Source of the DNA: Paenibacillus planticolens
GTDB lineage: Bacteria > Bacillota > Bacilli > Paenibacillales > NBRC-103111
Assembly (NCBI RefSeq): GCF_013141725.1
Contig: NZ_WHNZ01000078.1
Span: forward strand, 124,001 to 188,000
Length of the DNA stretch: 64,000 nucleotides
Direction: 5' to 3'
The position numbers and the translations under genes are program-made. Every line of letters begins with the position of its first letter. Position 1 is the stretch's first letter. Below are positions 1-10,907 of this stretch, piece by piece. The notes beneath the pieces are model-generated. The model did not search any database. It had not been told where the DNA came from and saw only the letters and a list, made by a program, of their open reading frames with translations.

Positions 1-1686
1 AAGTCAATTAAAACGCTTCACCTTTACCGGCCTGACGGCAAGCTGATCGTCATTACAGGTTCCGGGGGAGGTTCATTAAACGAAAATTCCGGCTCGACGG
101 AGTGGTTTAAGAAAATTGTGGACAACGGCGGGAAAGTCGCCTGGTTCGATAGTAAACTTAAGGGATATTCCAGTTCCTCCACAAATACGTTCGCCATCGG
201 CCGTTTAATGAGGAATACTTTGACGAACAGCACGTCAGCCGTTCTTTTATTGGAGCTCAGCACAGATCTCTTGACGAAAGAACTCAATGGGATGTCTTTG
301 GGAGAAGACAGTAAGGTTGCCATTACGAGTGCAGCGAATAAGAACATTGCGGTTACAGAAACTACGGAGATTGAAAAAGATGCTGCTGTTCAATTAACCA
401 AAGAGCAATTAGAGAAAGAAAACGACTCCTTTATTACGAAAGACGATCACTTGGTGGCCTATTACAAATCGCCGTTATCCGGTTGGAACCTTGTCGGGGA
501 TATCCCGGTAAGCGCTTTAGTGAATGATGCTAGGAAAATATTCAACTATACGCTTCTAATCGCTTTATTTGCAGCTATTGCGGCTGTATTAATCGGATTA
601 TTTGTTGCCAGAATGATTGGGCGGCCGCTCATTAATCTTCGTAATCTGATGCAGCAAGGCGCTAAAGGTAAATTAACGGTGCGTGCCAACTATGCAACGC
701 AGGATGAGATCGGACAGCTAGGCGCAAGCTTCGATGTCATGATGCAGCAGATTACGACGTTGGTTCAACAAACCAGCACTTCTGCGCAAGCAGTTTTTGA
801 AACCGCGCAAGAGTTAACGAATTCCTCCAAAGTAACGGCTACTGCGGCAAGAGAAATTGCTGTAGCAACGGACGAAATTTCCAATGGAGCCGGAGGCTTG
901 GCGACGGAGTCGGAAAGAGGAAATGAGCTGACGCATCATATCGGCATCCAAATGAAGCAGGTGATCGAAGCAAACCTCGAGATGGGGACTTCCGCTGCGG
1001 ATGTGCAGAGCTCCAGTGAGCAGGGCACGAAATATATGTCGGAGCTTATCTCCAAGACGAATCTGACGGAAGAAATGATCCGATCGATGGTTGATAAAGT
1101 CGATAATTTGAAAGACAGCACGCGTTCGATTCGCAAAATTTTGGATGTTCTGAACAATATGACGAAGCAAACGAACATTTTATCCTTGAATGCGACAATT
1201 GAAGCTGCGCGCGCCGGAGCTGCCGGCAAAGGCTTCATGGTTGTTGCCGATGAGATTCGGAAACTGGCGGACCAATCCCGTCAGTCGATTGATGTCGTGG
1301 GTCAAATTACAGAAACCATCCAGAAAGAAATCGATGAGACGGTTAAGGTGCTTTCGACAGCGACGCCGATATTCAAAGAACAAATTTTAGCGGTGAAAGA
1401 AGCCGATATTATTTTTAAACAAGTAACCAGTCACATGGGCGGTTTCATTGAGCAGCTGAGCACAGTAAGCGATTCGATTTCCACATTGGAGCAGTCCCAA
1501 GTTGTTCTCTCTGACGCTATGACGAATGTCAGTGCGGTAGCAGAGGAATCGCTTGCGACATCGGAGGAAGTTGCTTCCTTGAGCTCTGAGCAGCTTAGCA
1601 TTAGCGACGGATTAGTCAAATTGTCGGACAAGCTGGATCAGCTTTCCAAATCTTTGAACGACACGTTGTCCAAATTCGAAGTGTAG
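1..1686 (+). CDS. Methyl-accepting chemotaxis protein, 5'-truncated by window edge
   Basis: The frame is open from base 1, so the gene starts before the window; 561 codons are visible. The N-terminal part is the end of an extracellular sensor domain (Cache-like by position, not proven). A membrane segment follows at about residues 179-202, then a HAMP domain to about 256. The long cytoplasmic coiled coil carries the hairpin tip typical of MCPs at about residues 390-430 ([17 protein letters not shown]). The receptor senses a ligand outside the cell and controls CheA/CheW. No che genes lie nearby, so it is an orphan receptor. A rho-independent terminator follows directly. Function as a receptor is clear; the ligand is unknown. 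Confidence 0.95.
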   Translation, partial: KSIKTLHLYRPDGKLIVITGSGGGSLNENSGSTEWFKKIVDNGGKVAWFDSKLKGYSSSSTNTFAIGRLMRNTLTNSTSAVLLLELSTDLLTKELNGMSLGEDSKVAITSAANKNIAVTETTEIEKDAAVQLTKEQLEKENDSFITKDDHLVAYYKSPLSGWNLVGDIPVSALVNDARKIFNYTLLIALFAAIAAVLIGLFVARMIGRPLINLRNLMQQGAKGKLTVRANYATQDEIGQLGASFDVMMQQITTLVQQTSTSAQAVFETAQELTNSSKVTATAAREIAVATDEISNGAGGLATESERGNELTHHIGIQMKQVIEANLEMGTSAADVQSSSEQGTKYMSELISKTNLTEEMIRSMVDKVDNLKDSTRSIRKILDVLNNMTKQTNILSLNATIEAARAGAAGKGFMVVADEIRKLADQSRQSIDVVGQITETIQKEIDETVKVLSTATPIFKEQILAVKEADIIFKQVTSHMGGFIEQLSTVSDSISTLEQSQVVLSDAMTNVSAVAEESLATSEEVASLSSEQLSISDGLVKLSDKLDQLSKSLNDTLSKFEV

Positions 1687-1707
1687 CACTCATACATACT
1701 ATTCGCA

Positions 1708-1741
1708 GTCCGCTCTCTTTTAAAGAGGGTGGGCTTTTTTT
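1708..1741 (+). terminator. Rho-independent terminator after chemoreceptor
   Basis: An imperfect hairpin (CCGCTCTC / GAGGGTGGG with G-U pairs) is followed by a run of seven T, about 20 bases after the chemoreceptor stop codon. Confidence 0.8.
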
Positions 1742-1840
1742 GTTTGGCAGCGAGGCGCCTTACGGTTTGTCGTTGATCAAGGATGACGATACTGAAAATA
1801 TCAGAGTTTATGATTGATGACAAAGTTAGGGGTTAGGCGT

Positions 1841-3658
1841 ATGAGGGTCAAACAGTTATCTTCACTTGAAAAACGTCGTATCTTTCTTGTTCTTCTTACG
1901 ATCGTGCTCCTGTTTATTGGCCTAGCAGGCAAACTTTTTTGGATCCAGATTGCGGCTACGGAAAATTACAGCTCACATGGGGTTAATTTGCTTAAGAATT
2001 CGGTCGTTCAAAGGCAGCGTGCGCTCGTCCTTGAAAGCGGTCGTGGGGAAATTCTGGACCGTCATCTGCAGCCAATGACAGGAAGAATTGTGAAGTCTCT
2101 TGTCGTATTTCCAATCCACAGCCAACTGCAGCCTAATCCGCAGCAGGTGAGTCAACTTGTTGGAATTTTGCGGACGAACACGGACTCTTGGCGTGCATTC
2201 ACGAAGGATCTGAAAGAACCGCAAGTATGGCGCGCTGCCGATGGAGGCAAACCGGCACCGCTCACGGACGGGCAGGAGCGGCAGATCGAGGCGCTTCATT
2301 TGCCGAATGTGAAGGTTGTGGAGATGGAGGATCGCTACCCAAGCGGGATGACGGCACGGCAGTTGATCGGATTCATCGGGCAAAATCCGGATCGCGTGAT
2401 GAATTTGTACGGCGCAGATTTAGAGAAAGGCAAAGTCGCGCTAACAACAAAGATTGGCGGAGCCGGGCTTGAAAAAACGTTCGATCTGTGGCTTCGCGGC
2501 ATAGGGGAGACTTCGATCTCGTACTTTATGGATGCCGGGAAAAGGCCGTTATCGGGTCTTGACGCCCGTATGATTGCGCCGAATAATGCGTTCTATCCCG
2601 TCAAGCTAGTAACGACTCTGGATGCAAGCGTACAGCAGCAGATAGAAACGCTCATGGATAAGCTGAACATACGCGAAGGAGCCGCTGTCGTTCAAGAAGC
2701 GGGGCATGGGGATATCATCGCCATGGCAAGCAGGCCCAATTATGATCCGACATCTGTGGATCTTGTCAGTAAAAGCTGGAGCAACTATGCGCTTAAAGCG
2801 ACTGCTCCCGGCTCTATTTTCAAAACAGTCGTTGCCGCTGCTGCCCTGGATTTTGGAGTCGTTAAACCGAATGAGACGTTCACTTGTGAAGGCGCCCTTG
2901 GCAAATATGGTTTCACCTGCTGGAGGAAAGAGGGGCATGGCCCTTTGACCTTAGAGCAGGGATTTGCGCAATCTTGCAATATCGTATTCGCCAAAGTCAT
3001 GCAGCGTCTGACGCCTGCTCAGCTAGAAAGCTATGCGCATAAGCTTGGCGTGCTCGACGAGGTGGGATGGACGGGGAAAACGGACTCGAAAGTGATCCTC
3101 CGGCAATTGGACAGCGAAGAGAACGGACAGCTCTTTGGCGCCCATACGCCGCACGACGATGAAGGGGTTCTTATGCAAACGGCTATCGGTCAAAGGGATG
3201 TCATGATGACCCCATTGCAAGCGTCTAATATGATTGTTACTTTGCTGCATAATGGCAAGGGGTACTCGCCAAGGGTAGTCCAAGAAATCCGGTACCAAAC
3301 CGATCGGGTGATGGAGTCATTTGAGCCGCATAAGTTGGAAGGAAGCAGCGGGTACGTTTCGGCTTCAACAAGCCGTACGCTTTTGAACTGGATGCAAGAG
3401 GTCGTGACGGAAGGAACAGGCCAAGGATTGAAGGGTGCGAAGTGGAAGCTCGCAGGAAAATCCGGTACGGCTCAAACTATGGTTGGCAAGCAGGAGAAAG
3501 TGAATCAGTGGTTTATCGGATATGGCCCGGTCGATTCTCCGAAGTATGCGGTTTCCGTTGTGATCAAGAACACGGATCCTTCGGAGAGCAACAAGGCCAT
3601 TCCTTTGTTCAAAGGGATCATGGATATTTTGGCAAGCGGGTCAAACGGCGGGCAATGA
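1841..3658 (+). CDS. Class B penicillin-binding protein (transpeptidase)
   Basis: A 605-residue peptidoglycan transpeptidase anchored by one N-terminal membrane helix (about residues 15-38), followed by a PBP dimerisation region and the transpeptidase domain. The three active-site motifs are present: SIFK with Ser325, SCN at 378-380 and KSGTA at 540-544. This fits the bifunctional-free, class B family (PbpI/SpoVD/FtsI group). Which member it is cannot be settled; there is no PASTA domain at the C-terminus, which argues against PBP2x/SpoVD. An upstream in-frame ATG at 1814 would add nine residues, but the start at 1841 has GGGGTTAGGCGT just before it and begins the usual basic stretch before the membrane helix. 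The 3' end overlaps the convergent kinase gene by 18 bases. Confidence 0.9.
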   Translation: MRVKQLSSLEKRRIFLVLLTIVLLFIGLAGKLFWIQIAATENYSSHGVNLLKNSVVQRQRALVLESGRGEILDRHLQPMTGRIVKSLVVFPIHSQLQPNPQQVSQLVGILRTNTDSWRAFTKDLKEPQVWRAADGGKPAPLTDGQERQIEALHLPNVKVVEMEDRYPSGMTARQLIGFIGQNPDRVMNLYGADLEKGKVALTTKIGGAGLEKTFDLWLRGIGETSISYFMDAGKRPLSGLDARMIAPNNAFYPVKLVTTLDASVQQQIETLMDKLNIREGAAVVQEAGHGDIIAMASRPNYDPTSVDLVSKSWSNYALKATAPGSIFKTVVAAAALDFGVVKPNETFTCEGALGKYGFTCWRKEGHGPLTLEQGFAQSCNIVFAKVMQRLTPAQLESYAHKLGVLDEVGWTGKTDSKVILRQLDSEENGQLFGAHTPHDDEGVLMQTAIGQRDVMMTPLQASNMIVTLLHNGKGYSPRVVQEIRYQTDRVMESFEPHKLEGSSGYVSASTSRTLLNWMQEVVTEGTGQGLKGAKWKLAGKSGTAQTMVGKQEKVNQWFIGYGPVDSPKYAVSVVIKNTDPSESNKAIPLFKGIMDILASGSNGGQ

Positions 3659-4912
3659 GATCGTGAAACAGGTGCCTTGGTCGGGCTGACTGGCGACTTC
3701 AATGTCGCCTCCGAATGTTCGAATGATACGATAGGAGACCATCATGCTGAGACCTGTGCTTTTATTCGTTGTTGAGTAAAAGGGCGTTCCGAGACGATTG
3801 ATCTGTTCGGCGGTCATGCCGACCCCCGTATCCATGATTTTCAAAATAATTTGTGCACCTTTTTTGAAGGCTATGATTCGTAGCGGCCCTCCGGTCGGCA
3901 TAGCTTCAATACCGTTTTTCGTTAGATTCACCAGGCATTGCATCATTTTGTCCAAATTGCCTTGGATGAACAGAGAATTCTCCATATGGATTTGAAGGTC
4001 CACTCCCCGTGCGGCGGCGTAAGGGTCAAGAAGATTGCTTAGCATGGGCGATAAGGAAGAGATATCCAGCTGTTCCAGCTTCTCAGCCTCCGGCTTGGCA
4101 AAGGACAAGTAATCGGTAATAATACTTTGGGCTCGGTCAATCTCTTCAATCACCATGGCCGTATATACTTGCTTTTTCTCTTCAGGGACTTGGGACTGAC
4201 TGAGGATTTGCATAAAGCCCCGGGCAACGGTCATGGGATTGCGAATTTCATGGGCGACAGAGGCAGCTAATTCACTTAGGACATTGAGCTTCTCGGAGCG
4301 TTGGATTTCTTGACGCGTTTTCACATTATCACGGATGCGGGAAATTAAATTGGTCAACAGCCACATCGTTAACAGATGAACCAGACAATACAATAAACCG
4401 TAAAATAAAAAAGTGTGATCTACCTGAATGAATGAACCAACCCTATACAGCAGAGTGATACAGAAAGTAGCTAAAGCACTAACGAAAGCCAACAGAGTGG
4501 GAAACATTACTTTGGGGGTTATGTGCTTCCAATTGCTCAGCGCTATGAAAGCCAGGATGAAGGGGACAAGAATAGCTAATAAGGTAACGATCCAGAAGAA
4601 ACTCGGACCATTCATGATGTAGGCATAGGCCAGTATGACTCCCGAAACGAAAAGTCCTGAGCGTATGCCGCTGTATAGAAAAGCTATGAGTACAGGGATA
4701 ATGTGGAGATCGAAATGATCGCCAATAGATTTGAAAAAGGGATGCGTCATACAAAATATGGCCGCTAATGAGCAAATAATCGTGATGACTACCTTGCCAT
4801 ACTTGTCATAGCTGTCAAGGGTGCCCGGCCTATCAAGCCAAACGATATGAGTTAAAACAATAGGGATGGTTAGAACAAGGATATTGAGGAGTAAGTCGTC
4901 AAAAATGTTCAA
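3641..4912 (-). CDS. KinB-like sensor histidine kinase
   Basis: A 423-residue kinase. The first 190 residues are about six hydrophobic helices with hardly any extracellular loop, like KinB/5TM-type sporulation kinases. Then come a HisKA dimerisation domain with the H-box ASVAHEIRNP (His221) and a HATPase domain with N-box (NLTKNGIEAM) and G-box (DTGVGM). It should autophosphorylate at His221 and pass phosphate to a response regulator; no regulator is adjacent, which fits an orphan phosphorelay kinase feeding Spo0F, though this is inference. The start codon is TTG, behind AGGCGAGA. The gene is convergent with the penicillin-binding protein and divergent from the LipL-like gene. Confidence 0.85.
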   Translation of the reverse strand: MNIFDDLLLNILVLTIPIVLTHIVWLDRPGTLDSYDKYGKVVITIICSLAAIFCMTHPFFKSIGDHFDLHIIPVLIAFLYSGIRSGLFVSGVILAYAYIMNGPSFFWIVTLLAILVPFILAFIALSNWKHITPKVMFPTLLAFVSALATFCITLLYRVGSFIQVDHTFLFYGLLYCLVHLLTMWLLTNLISRIRDNVKTRQEIQRSEKLNVLSELAASVAHEIRNPMTVARGFMQILSQSQVPEEKKQVYTAMVIEEIDRAQSIITDYLSFAKPEAEKLEQLDISSLSPMLSNLLDPYAAARGVDLQIHMENSLFIQGNLDKMMQCLVNLTKNGIEAMPTGGPLRIIAFKKGAQIILKIMDTGVGMTAEQINRLGTPFYSTTNKSTGLSMMVSYRIIRTFGGDIEVASQPDQGTCFTISLPAV

Positions 4913-5105
4913 AGATCTCGCCTACTTAATTAATAATTTGATAGTCAAAAATTAATTTCGACAGCAAACCTGAAAATCCTTTGAATTGCATCCAAAAATT
5001 TGATGTTTTTTGGCGAATAAAGCCGATTTTCACATTGCGGCTAGCGCTCGTTTCGCTTACAATTCGGATGATGAACTTAAATAGCTGGCTCAGGAGAATA
5101 TAAAA

Positions 5106-5930
5106 ATGATGCATGCACCACTTTCTTCTTCCATGGTTATCCTGGATCGGACGCTTGAATCAGAATCGCGATCCATCCTGTATGCTTTTGCGTTGGAAGA
5201 GCTTTTATGCCGGTCGATTGGCAAATCATCGCCACCTATTTTGCACATATGGCGGCACCCGCGAGCTTTTGTGATGGGACTTAGAGACAGCCGCCTCCCG
5301 GAAGCCGCACTTGCCAACCAGTGGTTGATAGACCAAGGCTATGATACAGCTGTAAGAAATTCAGGAGGGGCAGCGGTTCCGCTGGATTTGGGGGTCGTGA
5401 ATGTTTCTCTGCTGCTGCCGAAAGAGCCGGGGGACATGGAGCATCGGAAAGATTTTGAGATGATGGTGGCCCTAATCCGTGAAATCATGAGCAAACTTAC
5501 CGATCGTATCGATCAAGGCGAGGTATTGGGCTCCTTTTGTCCGGGAGAGTTCGATTTAAGCGTAGGCGGGCGTAAGTTTTGTGGGATCGCACAGCGCAGG
5601 CAGCAGCGGGCTTTATCGGTGCAAGCCTTCATTATCGTGGAAGGTGAAGGTGAGGGAAAAGCAACGCTAGCCAGGAGCTTTTACGAACGCGCGGCTGGTT
5701 CGACAGATCCTGCCGATTATCCAACAGTAGCCCCGGGGAGTATGGCCAGTTTAGCGGAATGCTTGAATATCCCTTTAACAGCAGAGCAATTTACAGAGAA
5801 CTTAATTGAAATCATGAGTGCCAGAGGGATGCAAGTGAAGCGTCCTGAGGCGATACCGGGGTATCCGGATGAAGGTCAAATTGACGGCATGGTGGAGCTG
5901 TTGAGAGAGCGATATGCGATTAAGGGGTAA
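5106..5930 (+). CDS. lipL: Octanoyl-[GcvH]:protein N-octanoyltransferase-like (LipL family)
   Basis: A 274-residue member of the biotin/lipoate protein ligase fold. It shows the substrate-loop VRNSGGAAVPLD region (about residues 80-92) and a Cys145 in FCPGEFDLSVGG-KFCG, the position of the catalytic cysteine in the B. subtilis octanoyltransferases LipL and LipM. The arrangement is closer to LipL, which moves octanoyl groups from GcvH to E2 subunits. The pyruvate dehydrogenase operon, which needs lipoylated E2, begins only 1.5 kb downstream. The start at 5106 has CAGGAGA nine bases upstream. LipM or a lipoate ligase remains possible. Confidence 0.75.
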   Translation: MMHAPLSSSMVILDRTLESESRSILYAFALEELLCRSIGKSSPPILHIWRHPRAFVMGLRDSRLPEAALANQWLIDQGYDTAVRNSGGAAVPLDLGVVNVSLLLPKEPGDMEHRKDFEMMVALIREIMSKLTDRIDQGEVLGSFCPGEFDLSVGGRKFCGIAQRRQQRALSVQAFIIVEGEGEGKATLARSFYERAAGSTDPADYPTVAPGSMASLAECLNIPLTAEQFTENLIEIMSARGMQVKRPEAIPGYPDEGQIDGMVELLRERYAIKG

Positions 5931-5977
5931 AAAAACGGTCTGATTTCGTCAGTTGACGGAAGAGGGACCGTTTTTTT
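5929..5977 (+). terminator. Rho-independent terminator after lipL-like gene
   Basis: Stem AAACGGTC / GACCGTTT with a long loop, then seven T. It starts at the stop codon. The A-run on the left side means it could also work on the minus strand. Confidence 0.85.
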
Positions 5978-6039
5978 ATACAATGCGATGCAATTGGGTT
6001 TGTTTGTTGCAAAATAAGGGAACAGAAAGCCTCTACTTG

Positions 6040-6330
6040 GAGCCAAATCGGCAGCTGAGCTAAATCTCCTGGAGTTGGCGACAGCTGCACAGTTCCAAGG
6101 GGCCAATCCATAAGTTGCTCCAGCTAAAATAACGGGAGAATCTACCGTTAATCTGTGCTGCTCGGTGGCAGGGAACGAATTAGCAGGAGAAACTCCATCT
6201 AAATCGTCGGTAACTGGACGAAATCTCCTGGATTTGGCGAAATTAGCGGGAGAAAATCCAGCTATTTGGACAAAAGTGATGTAATTGCAGAGAATAGCTG
6301 GAGTAATCGGCGTTAAATTAGAGGTAAGCC
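6040..6330. repeat. Intergenic motif cluster E (TAGCGGGAGAAAATCCAGCTA type)
   Basis: The gap between the convergent lipL-like and esterase genes has no ORF but holds several degenerate copies of one word. Forward copies lie at about 6130-6150, 6181-6201 and 6243-6264 (AGCGGGAGAAAATCCAGCT form). Reverse-complement copies (CTCCTGGATTTGGCG form) lie at about 6061-6080 and 6222-6240, and a weak one at 6292-6312. Each copy tends to be a short imperfect palindrome. The origin is unknown. A further G/C-rich hairpin without a T-run (TGCCAGG / CCTGGCA) lies at 6341-6370. Confidence 0.65.
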
Positions 6331-6401
6331 AATTACTTAGCTGCCAGGTTTAAGGGGACGCCCCTGGCAATATCAGCGTCCTATGGTTCCGTTGATGTCT
6401 C

Positions 6402-7133
6402 TTACGCAAGAAAATAATGCAGAGCCGCGCTCAGCTCGCCCTGCCAAAAACCCCACAAATGCTTGCCGGGTTTTTCGATATAATGAAGAACGGCATTCTT
6501 CCTCTCCAGATCCTCCTTAGCCAAGCGGTTTTCTCTGACGAAGTCAAAGGTTCCGCGCTCGGTTTTGACATCGGTTTCGTCTAAGCCGATCAGCATATAC
6601 ATTTCCAGCCAGGATAAGTCGTCCACCGCCTTGAGGCGCTCGCGGGTAATGTCGAAAAATGCGCCTGATAAGGATATAACGCGGCAAAAAAGGCTAGGAT
6701 AATCTAAGGCGAGATGCAGGGAAACGGTCCCTCCCAGGGAATCGCCTGCTACAATACGCTCACTCCGCTCAGCGCGTACGGGATAACGGCTTTCTATGTA
6801 AGGAAGGAGCTCCTCGGCGAAGAAGCGGCAGTAGGCGTCATGACGTTCCCCTTCCGGCGCATATTCGGACGTACGGTTGGCTGTCTGAACATCGACACCG
6901 ACCACGATGGCGGGCTCCAGGTCTTCATCCAGAATGCAGCGGGTGATCGTTGTGGCAATGCGTCCGAAATTAAAGAATTGCTCGCCGTCCTGGCAATAAA
7001 TGACCGGATAGGAGAGCAGCTCGTTGTAACCGGGAGGCAAATAAATGCGAAGCGGGCGAGTTTCTTGAAGCAGGACAGAGGTGAGTGCATCTTTTACAAT
7101 GGTTCTTTGATAATAACGTGAGTCATCAGTCAT
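6402..7133 (-). CDS. Putative esterase, enterochelin esterase (Fes)-like alpha/beta hydrolase
   Basis: A 243-residue alpha/beta hydrolase of the putative esterase family (Pfam esterase D/Fes type). The nucleophile elbow is GDSLGG with Ser132, and a late HLWGFW motif near residue 228 supplies the likely catalytic histidine. There is no signal peptide, so it acts in the cytoplasm. Relatives hydrolyse ferric siderophore esters, S-formylglutathione or xylan-linked esters; the substrate here cannot be read from sequence, and no siderophore genes are nearby. AAGGAGATACTT precedes the ATG. The gene is a single unit, divergent from the pdh operon. Confidence 0.8.
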   Translation of the reverse strand: MTDDSRYYQRTIVKDALTSVLLQETRPLRIYLPPGYNELLSYPVIYCQDGEQFFNFGRIATTITRCILDEDLEPAIVVGVDVQTANRTSEYAPEGERHDAYCRFFAEELLPYIESRYPVRAERSERIVAGDSLGGTVSLHLALDYPSLFCRVISLSGAFFDITRERLKAVDDLSWLEMYMLIGLDETDVKTERGTFDFVRENRLAKEDLERKNAVLHYIEKPGKHLWGFWQGELSAALHYFLA

Positions 7134-7306
7134 AAGTATCTCCTTTTATTTCCAATGGTGGAAAATGGGATTGCAAGTGCAAGTTGGAAACGGAATGGTA
7201 AGGTGTATTATAGCAGTTGTAAATTTATTGTTAACTGTATTATATATTTTCATGAACTGTACTATACACTTGAGTGAAAAAAGGTCATATGTCATAAGGA
7301 AACAGG

Positions 7307-7335
7307 TGTACAATTCACAAAAACAGGTTTATAAT
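7307..7335 (+). promoter_or_regulatory. Probable sigma-A promoter of the pdh operon
   Basis: TGTACA, 17 bases, then a perfect TATAAT at 7330-7335, 58 bases before the pdhA start. The region 7205-7300 is very AT-rich and contains other weak -10-like sequences, so more than one promoter is possible. Confidence 0.5.
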
Positions 7336-7387
7336 AATACTATAACAGAAGTGTAGCTAGCAGGCATCAAAATCATATAAGAGGTGA

Positions 7388-8476
<1,089 letters not shown>

Positions 8477-8491
8477 ATTTTAGCTGATGGA

Positions 8492-8544
8492 GCCAGATTC
8501 TGGCGAAAGACAAAGCATTTGCATACGATGCCAGTTTTTCTGGC
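8492..8544 (+). promoter_or_regulatory. Twin small hairpins between pdhA and pdhB
   Basis: The 97-base gap contains two near-identical stem-loops, GCCAG-ATT-CTGGC at 8492-8504 and GCCAG-TTTTT-CTGGC at 8530-8544, both followed by GAAA. There is no T-run, so they are not terminators. A role in mRNA processing or stability is a guess. Confidence 0.5.
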
Positions 8545-8573
8545 GAAAAACTCTTAGGAGGCACGGAGAAGTC

Positions 8574-9554
8574 ATGGCACAAATGACGATGATTCAAGCG
8601 ATTAAAGACGCAATGCGCGTGGAACTGGAAAGAGATCCAAATGTAATTTTGTTCGGCGAAGACGTTGGCCATGTAGGTGGCGTATTCCGTGCTACAGAAG
8701 GTTTACAAAAAGAGTTCGGCGAAGACCGCGTTTTCGATACGCCTCTTGCCGAGTCTGCAATCGGCGGCCTTGCCGTAGGTCTTGGGGTTCAAGGCTTCCG
8801 TCCAATCGCTGAGATTCAATTCGTTGGTTTTATTTACGAAGCGCTTGACCAAATTTGCGTGCAAGCTGCTCGTATGCGTTACCGCTCCGGCGGCCGTTAC
8901 AACTCGCCAATCGTATTCCGTACGCCATACGGCGGCGGCGTAAAAGCGGCTGAGCTTCATACGGATGCGCTTGAAGGTTTATTGGTGCAAACACCGGGGA
9001 TCAAAGTTGTCGTTCCTTCCAACCCTTACGATGCGAAGGGCTTGCTCATTTCCGCAATTCGCGATAATGACCCTGTCTTCTTCATGGAGCATCTGAACTT
9101 ATACCGCGCATTCCGCGCAGAAGTACCTGAAGGCGAATATACGATTGAACTTGGCAAAGCGAACGTTGTTCGTGAAGGTTCCGACGTAACCGTTATTACT
9201 TACGGAGCAATGGTTCATACATCCGTAAAAGCGGCTGAAGAGATCGAAAAAACGCAAGGCGTGAAAGTTGAAGTTATCGACCTTCGTACCCTGCTTCCGC
9301 TGGATATCGAAACGATTGTCGCTTCGATCAAGAAAACAAACCGTGCAATTATCGTACAAGAAGCGCAAAAAACTTCCGGTGTAGCCGCAGAGGTTATTGC
9401 TCAAATTAATGAAAAAGCGATTCTTCACCTGGAAGCTCCAGTTCTGCGTATTGCGCCGCCGGATACCGTTTATCCGTTCGCTCAAATCGAAGACGCTTGG
9501 TTGCCTAGCCCGGCAAGTGTCATTGCGGGAATTAAACAAGTACTCGAATTCTAA
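8574..9554 (+). CDS. pdhB: Pyruvate dehydrogenase E1 component, beta subunit
   Basis: A 326-residue partner of PdhA with the transketolase pyrimidine-binding domain in the N-terminal half ([13 protein letters not shown]) and the transketolase C-terminal domain in the second half ([24 protein letters not shown]). The frame is open upstream to 8487, but the ATG at 8574 has TTAGGAGGCACGG at a proper distance and gives the usual family N-terminus ([14 protein letters not shown]). It is the second gene of the operon and forms the alpha2beta2 E1 heterotetramer with the product of pdhA. Confidence 0.96.
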   Translation: MAQMTMIQAIKDAMRVELERDPNVILFGEDVGHVGGVFRATEGLQKEFGEDRVFDTPLAESAIGGLAVGLGVQGFRPIAEIQFVGFIYEALDQICVQAARMRYRSGGRYNSPIVFRTPYGGGVKAAELHTDALEGLLVQTPGIKVVVPSNPYDAKGLLISAIRDNDPVFFMEHLNLYRAFRAEVPEGEYTIELGKANVVREGSDVTVITYGAMVHTSVKAAEEIEKTQGVKVEVIDLRTLLPLDIETIVASIKKTNRAIIVQEAQKTSGVAAEVIAQINEKAILHLEAPVLRIAPPDTVYPFAQIEDAWLPSPASVIAGIKQVLEF

Positions 9555-9586
9555 TTCACAGTCGAATGTAACAGGAGGTTGTACAC

Positions 9587-10903
9587 GTGGCATTGTTTGA
9601 ATACAAGTTCCCAGAGCTTGGTGAAGGCATACATGAAGGCGAAATCGTTAAGATGCTCGTTAAAGCGGGTGACACCGTAACGGATGAAACGATTCTTATG
9701 GAAGTACAGAACGATAAAGCAGTCGTTGAAGTTCCTTGTCCGGTAGAAGGCAAAGTCGTTAGCGTTGCCGTCAAAGACGGACAAGTATGCACGATTGGCG
9801 AGCTCGTGATGACAATCGAAGTCACTGGCGAGATGCCGGCTGAGTCCATGCATCACGCCAGCTCCAACCACGCTGCACCAGCTGCACCTGCTGCTACAGC
9901 GGTAGCCGTAGCAGAGGCTCCTGCAGCAGCGCCAGCAGCAGCAGCTGCTCCGGCCGCGCCAAGCGCCGGCGCGGGCCGCGAAGTGCTTGCGACGCCTAGC
10001 GTGCGCAAGCTCGCAAGAGAAAAAGGCATCACACTCGCAGAGGTGACGCCTACAGGCAAGCACGGCCGCGTAACACGCGAGGACGTGTTAGGCTTTAACG
10101 GAGCGGGCAGCGCCGCGGCTCCGGCAGTAGAAGCGCCAGCTGCAGCGGAAGCAGCTGGCAGCGCGGCACCTGCGGCTAGCACGCAGGTCGCTGCGGGCGA
10201 TCGCGTAGAAGAGCGGATTCCGTTCAAAGGAATCCGGAAAGTAATCGCGAACGCGATGGTGAAATCCGTGTACACGGCACCGCACGTGACACTGATGGAC
10301 GAAATCGACGTGAGCGCGTTAGTCGCGCTGCGCGAGCGCACGAAGCCTCTTGCCGAGAAGAAAGGCGTGAAGCTGACTTACCTTCCTTTCATCGTGAAAG
10401 CATTGGTAGCGGCATGCCGTCAGTTCCCGGTCATGAACGCGATGATCGACGAAGAAAAGCAAGAAATCGTGTACAAAAAGTACTACAATATCGGAATTGC
10501 TACAGATACGGACAACGGCTTGCTCGTTCCTGTTATCCATGACGCAGACCGCAAAAACGTATGGTCGATCGCTTCTTCCATCAAAGACTTGGCTCTTCGC
10601 GGACGCGAAGGCAAATTGTCTCCGAACGAGATGAAAGGCGGCACAATCTCCATTACGAACATCGGTTCCGTAGGCGGTATGTTCTTTACACCGGTCATCA
10701 ACTTCCCTGAAGTTGCTATCTTGGGTGCAGGCCGCATCACGGAGAAACCGGTTGTGAAAAACGGTCAAATCGTTGCGGCATCGGTTATGGCGCTTTCCTT
10801 GAGCTTCGACCACCGGATCGTTGACGGTGCGACAGCGCAAAGCTTCTTGAACTACATCAAACAGCTTCTGGCTGATCCAGAGCTTCTCGTCTTGGAGGTG
10901 TAA
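9587..10903 (+). CDS. pdhC: Dihydrolipoyl acetyltransferase, E2 of pyruvate dehydrogenase
   Basis: A 438-residue core subunit. There is one N-terminal lipoyl domain with the lipoylated Lys44 in the NDKA turn, an Ala/Pro-rich linker at about residues 85-130, a peripheral-subunit-binding domain at about 132-168 (TPSVRKLAREKGI), a second Ala-rich linker, and the acyltransferase domain with the catalytic motif DHRIVDG (His409, Asp413). A single lipoyl domain is normal for Gram-positive enzymes. The start is GTG at 9587 behind ACAGGAGGT. The linker regions have higher GC and a codon-repeat bias (GCA/GCG runs), as expected for low-complexity Ala/Pro sequence rather than a sign of transfer. Confidence 0.96.
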   Translation: MALFEYKFPELGEGIHEGEIVKMLVKAGDTVTDETILMEVQNDKAVVEVPCPVEGKVVSVAVKDGQVCTIGELVMTIEVTGEMPAESMHHASSNHAAPAAPAATAVAVAEAPAAAPAAAAAPAAPSAGAGREVLATPSVRKLAREKGITLAEVTPTGKHGRVTREDVLGFNGAGSAAAPAVEAPAAAEAAGSAAPAASTQVAAGDRVEERIPFKGIRKVIANAMVKSVYTAPHVTLMDEIDVSALVALRERTKPLAEKKGVKLTYLPFIVKALVAACRQFPVMNAMIDEEKQEIVYKKYYNIGIATDTDNGLLVPVIHDADRKNVWSIASSIKDLALRGREGKLSPNEMKGGTISITNIGSVGGMFFTPVINFPEVAILGAGRITEKPVVKNGQIVAASVMALSLSFDHRIVDGATAQSFLNYIKQLLADPELLVLEV

Positions 10904-10907
10904 CAGC

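Noticed and set aside
6040-6330. Motif clusters as CRISPR arrays
   Set aside because: Copies are degenerate, occur in both orientations, and have irregular spacing; no cas genes are near.
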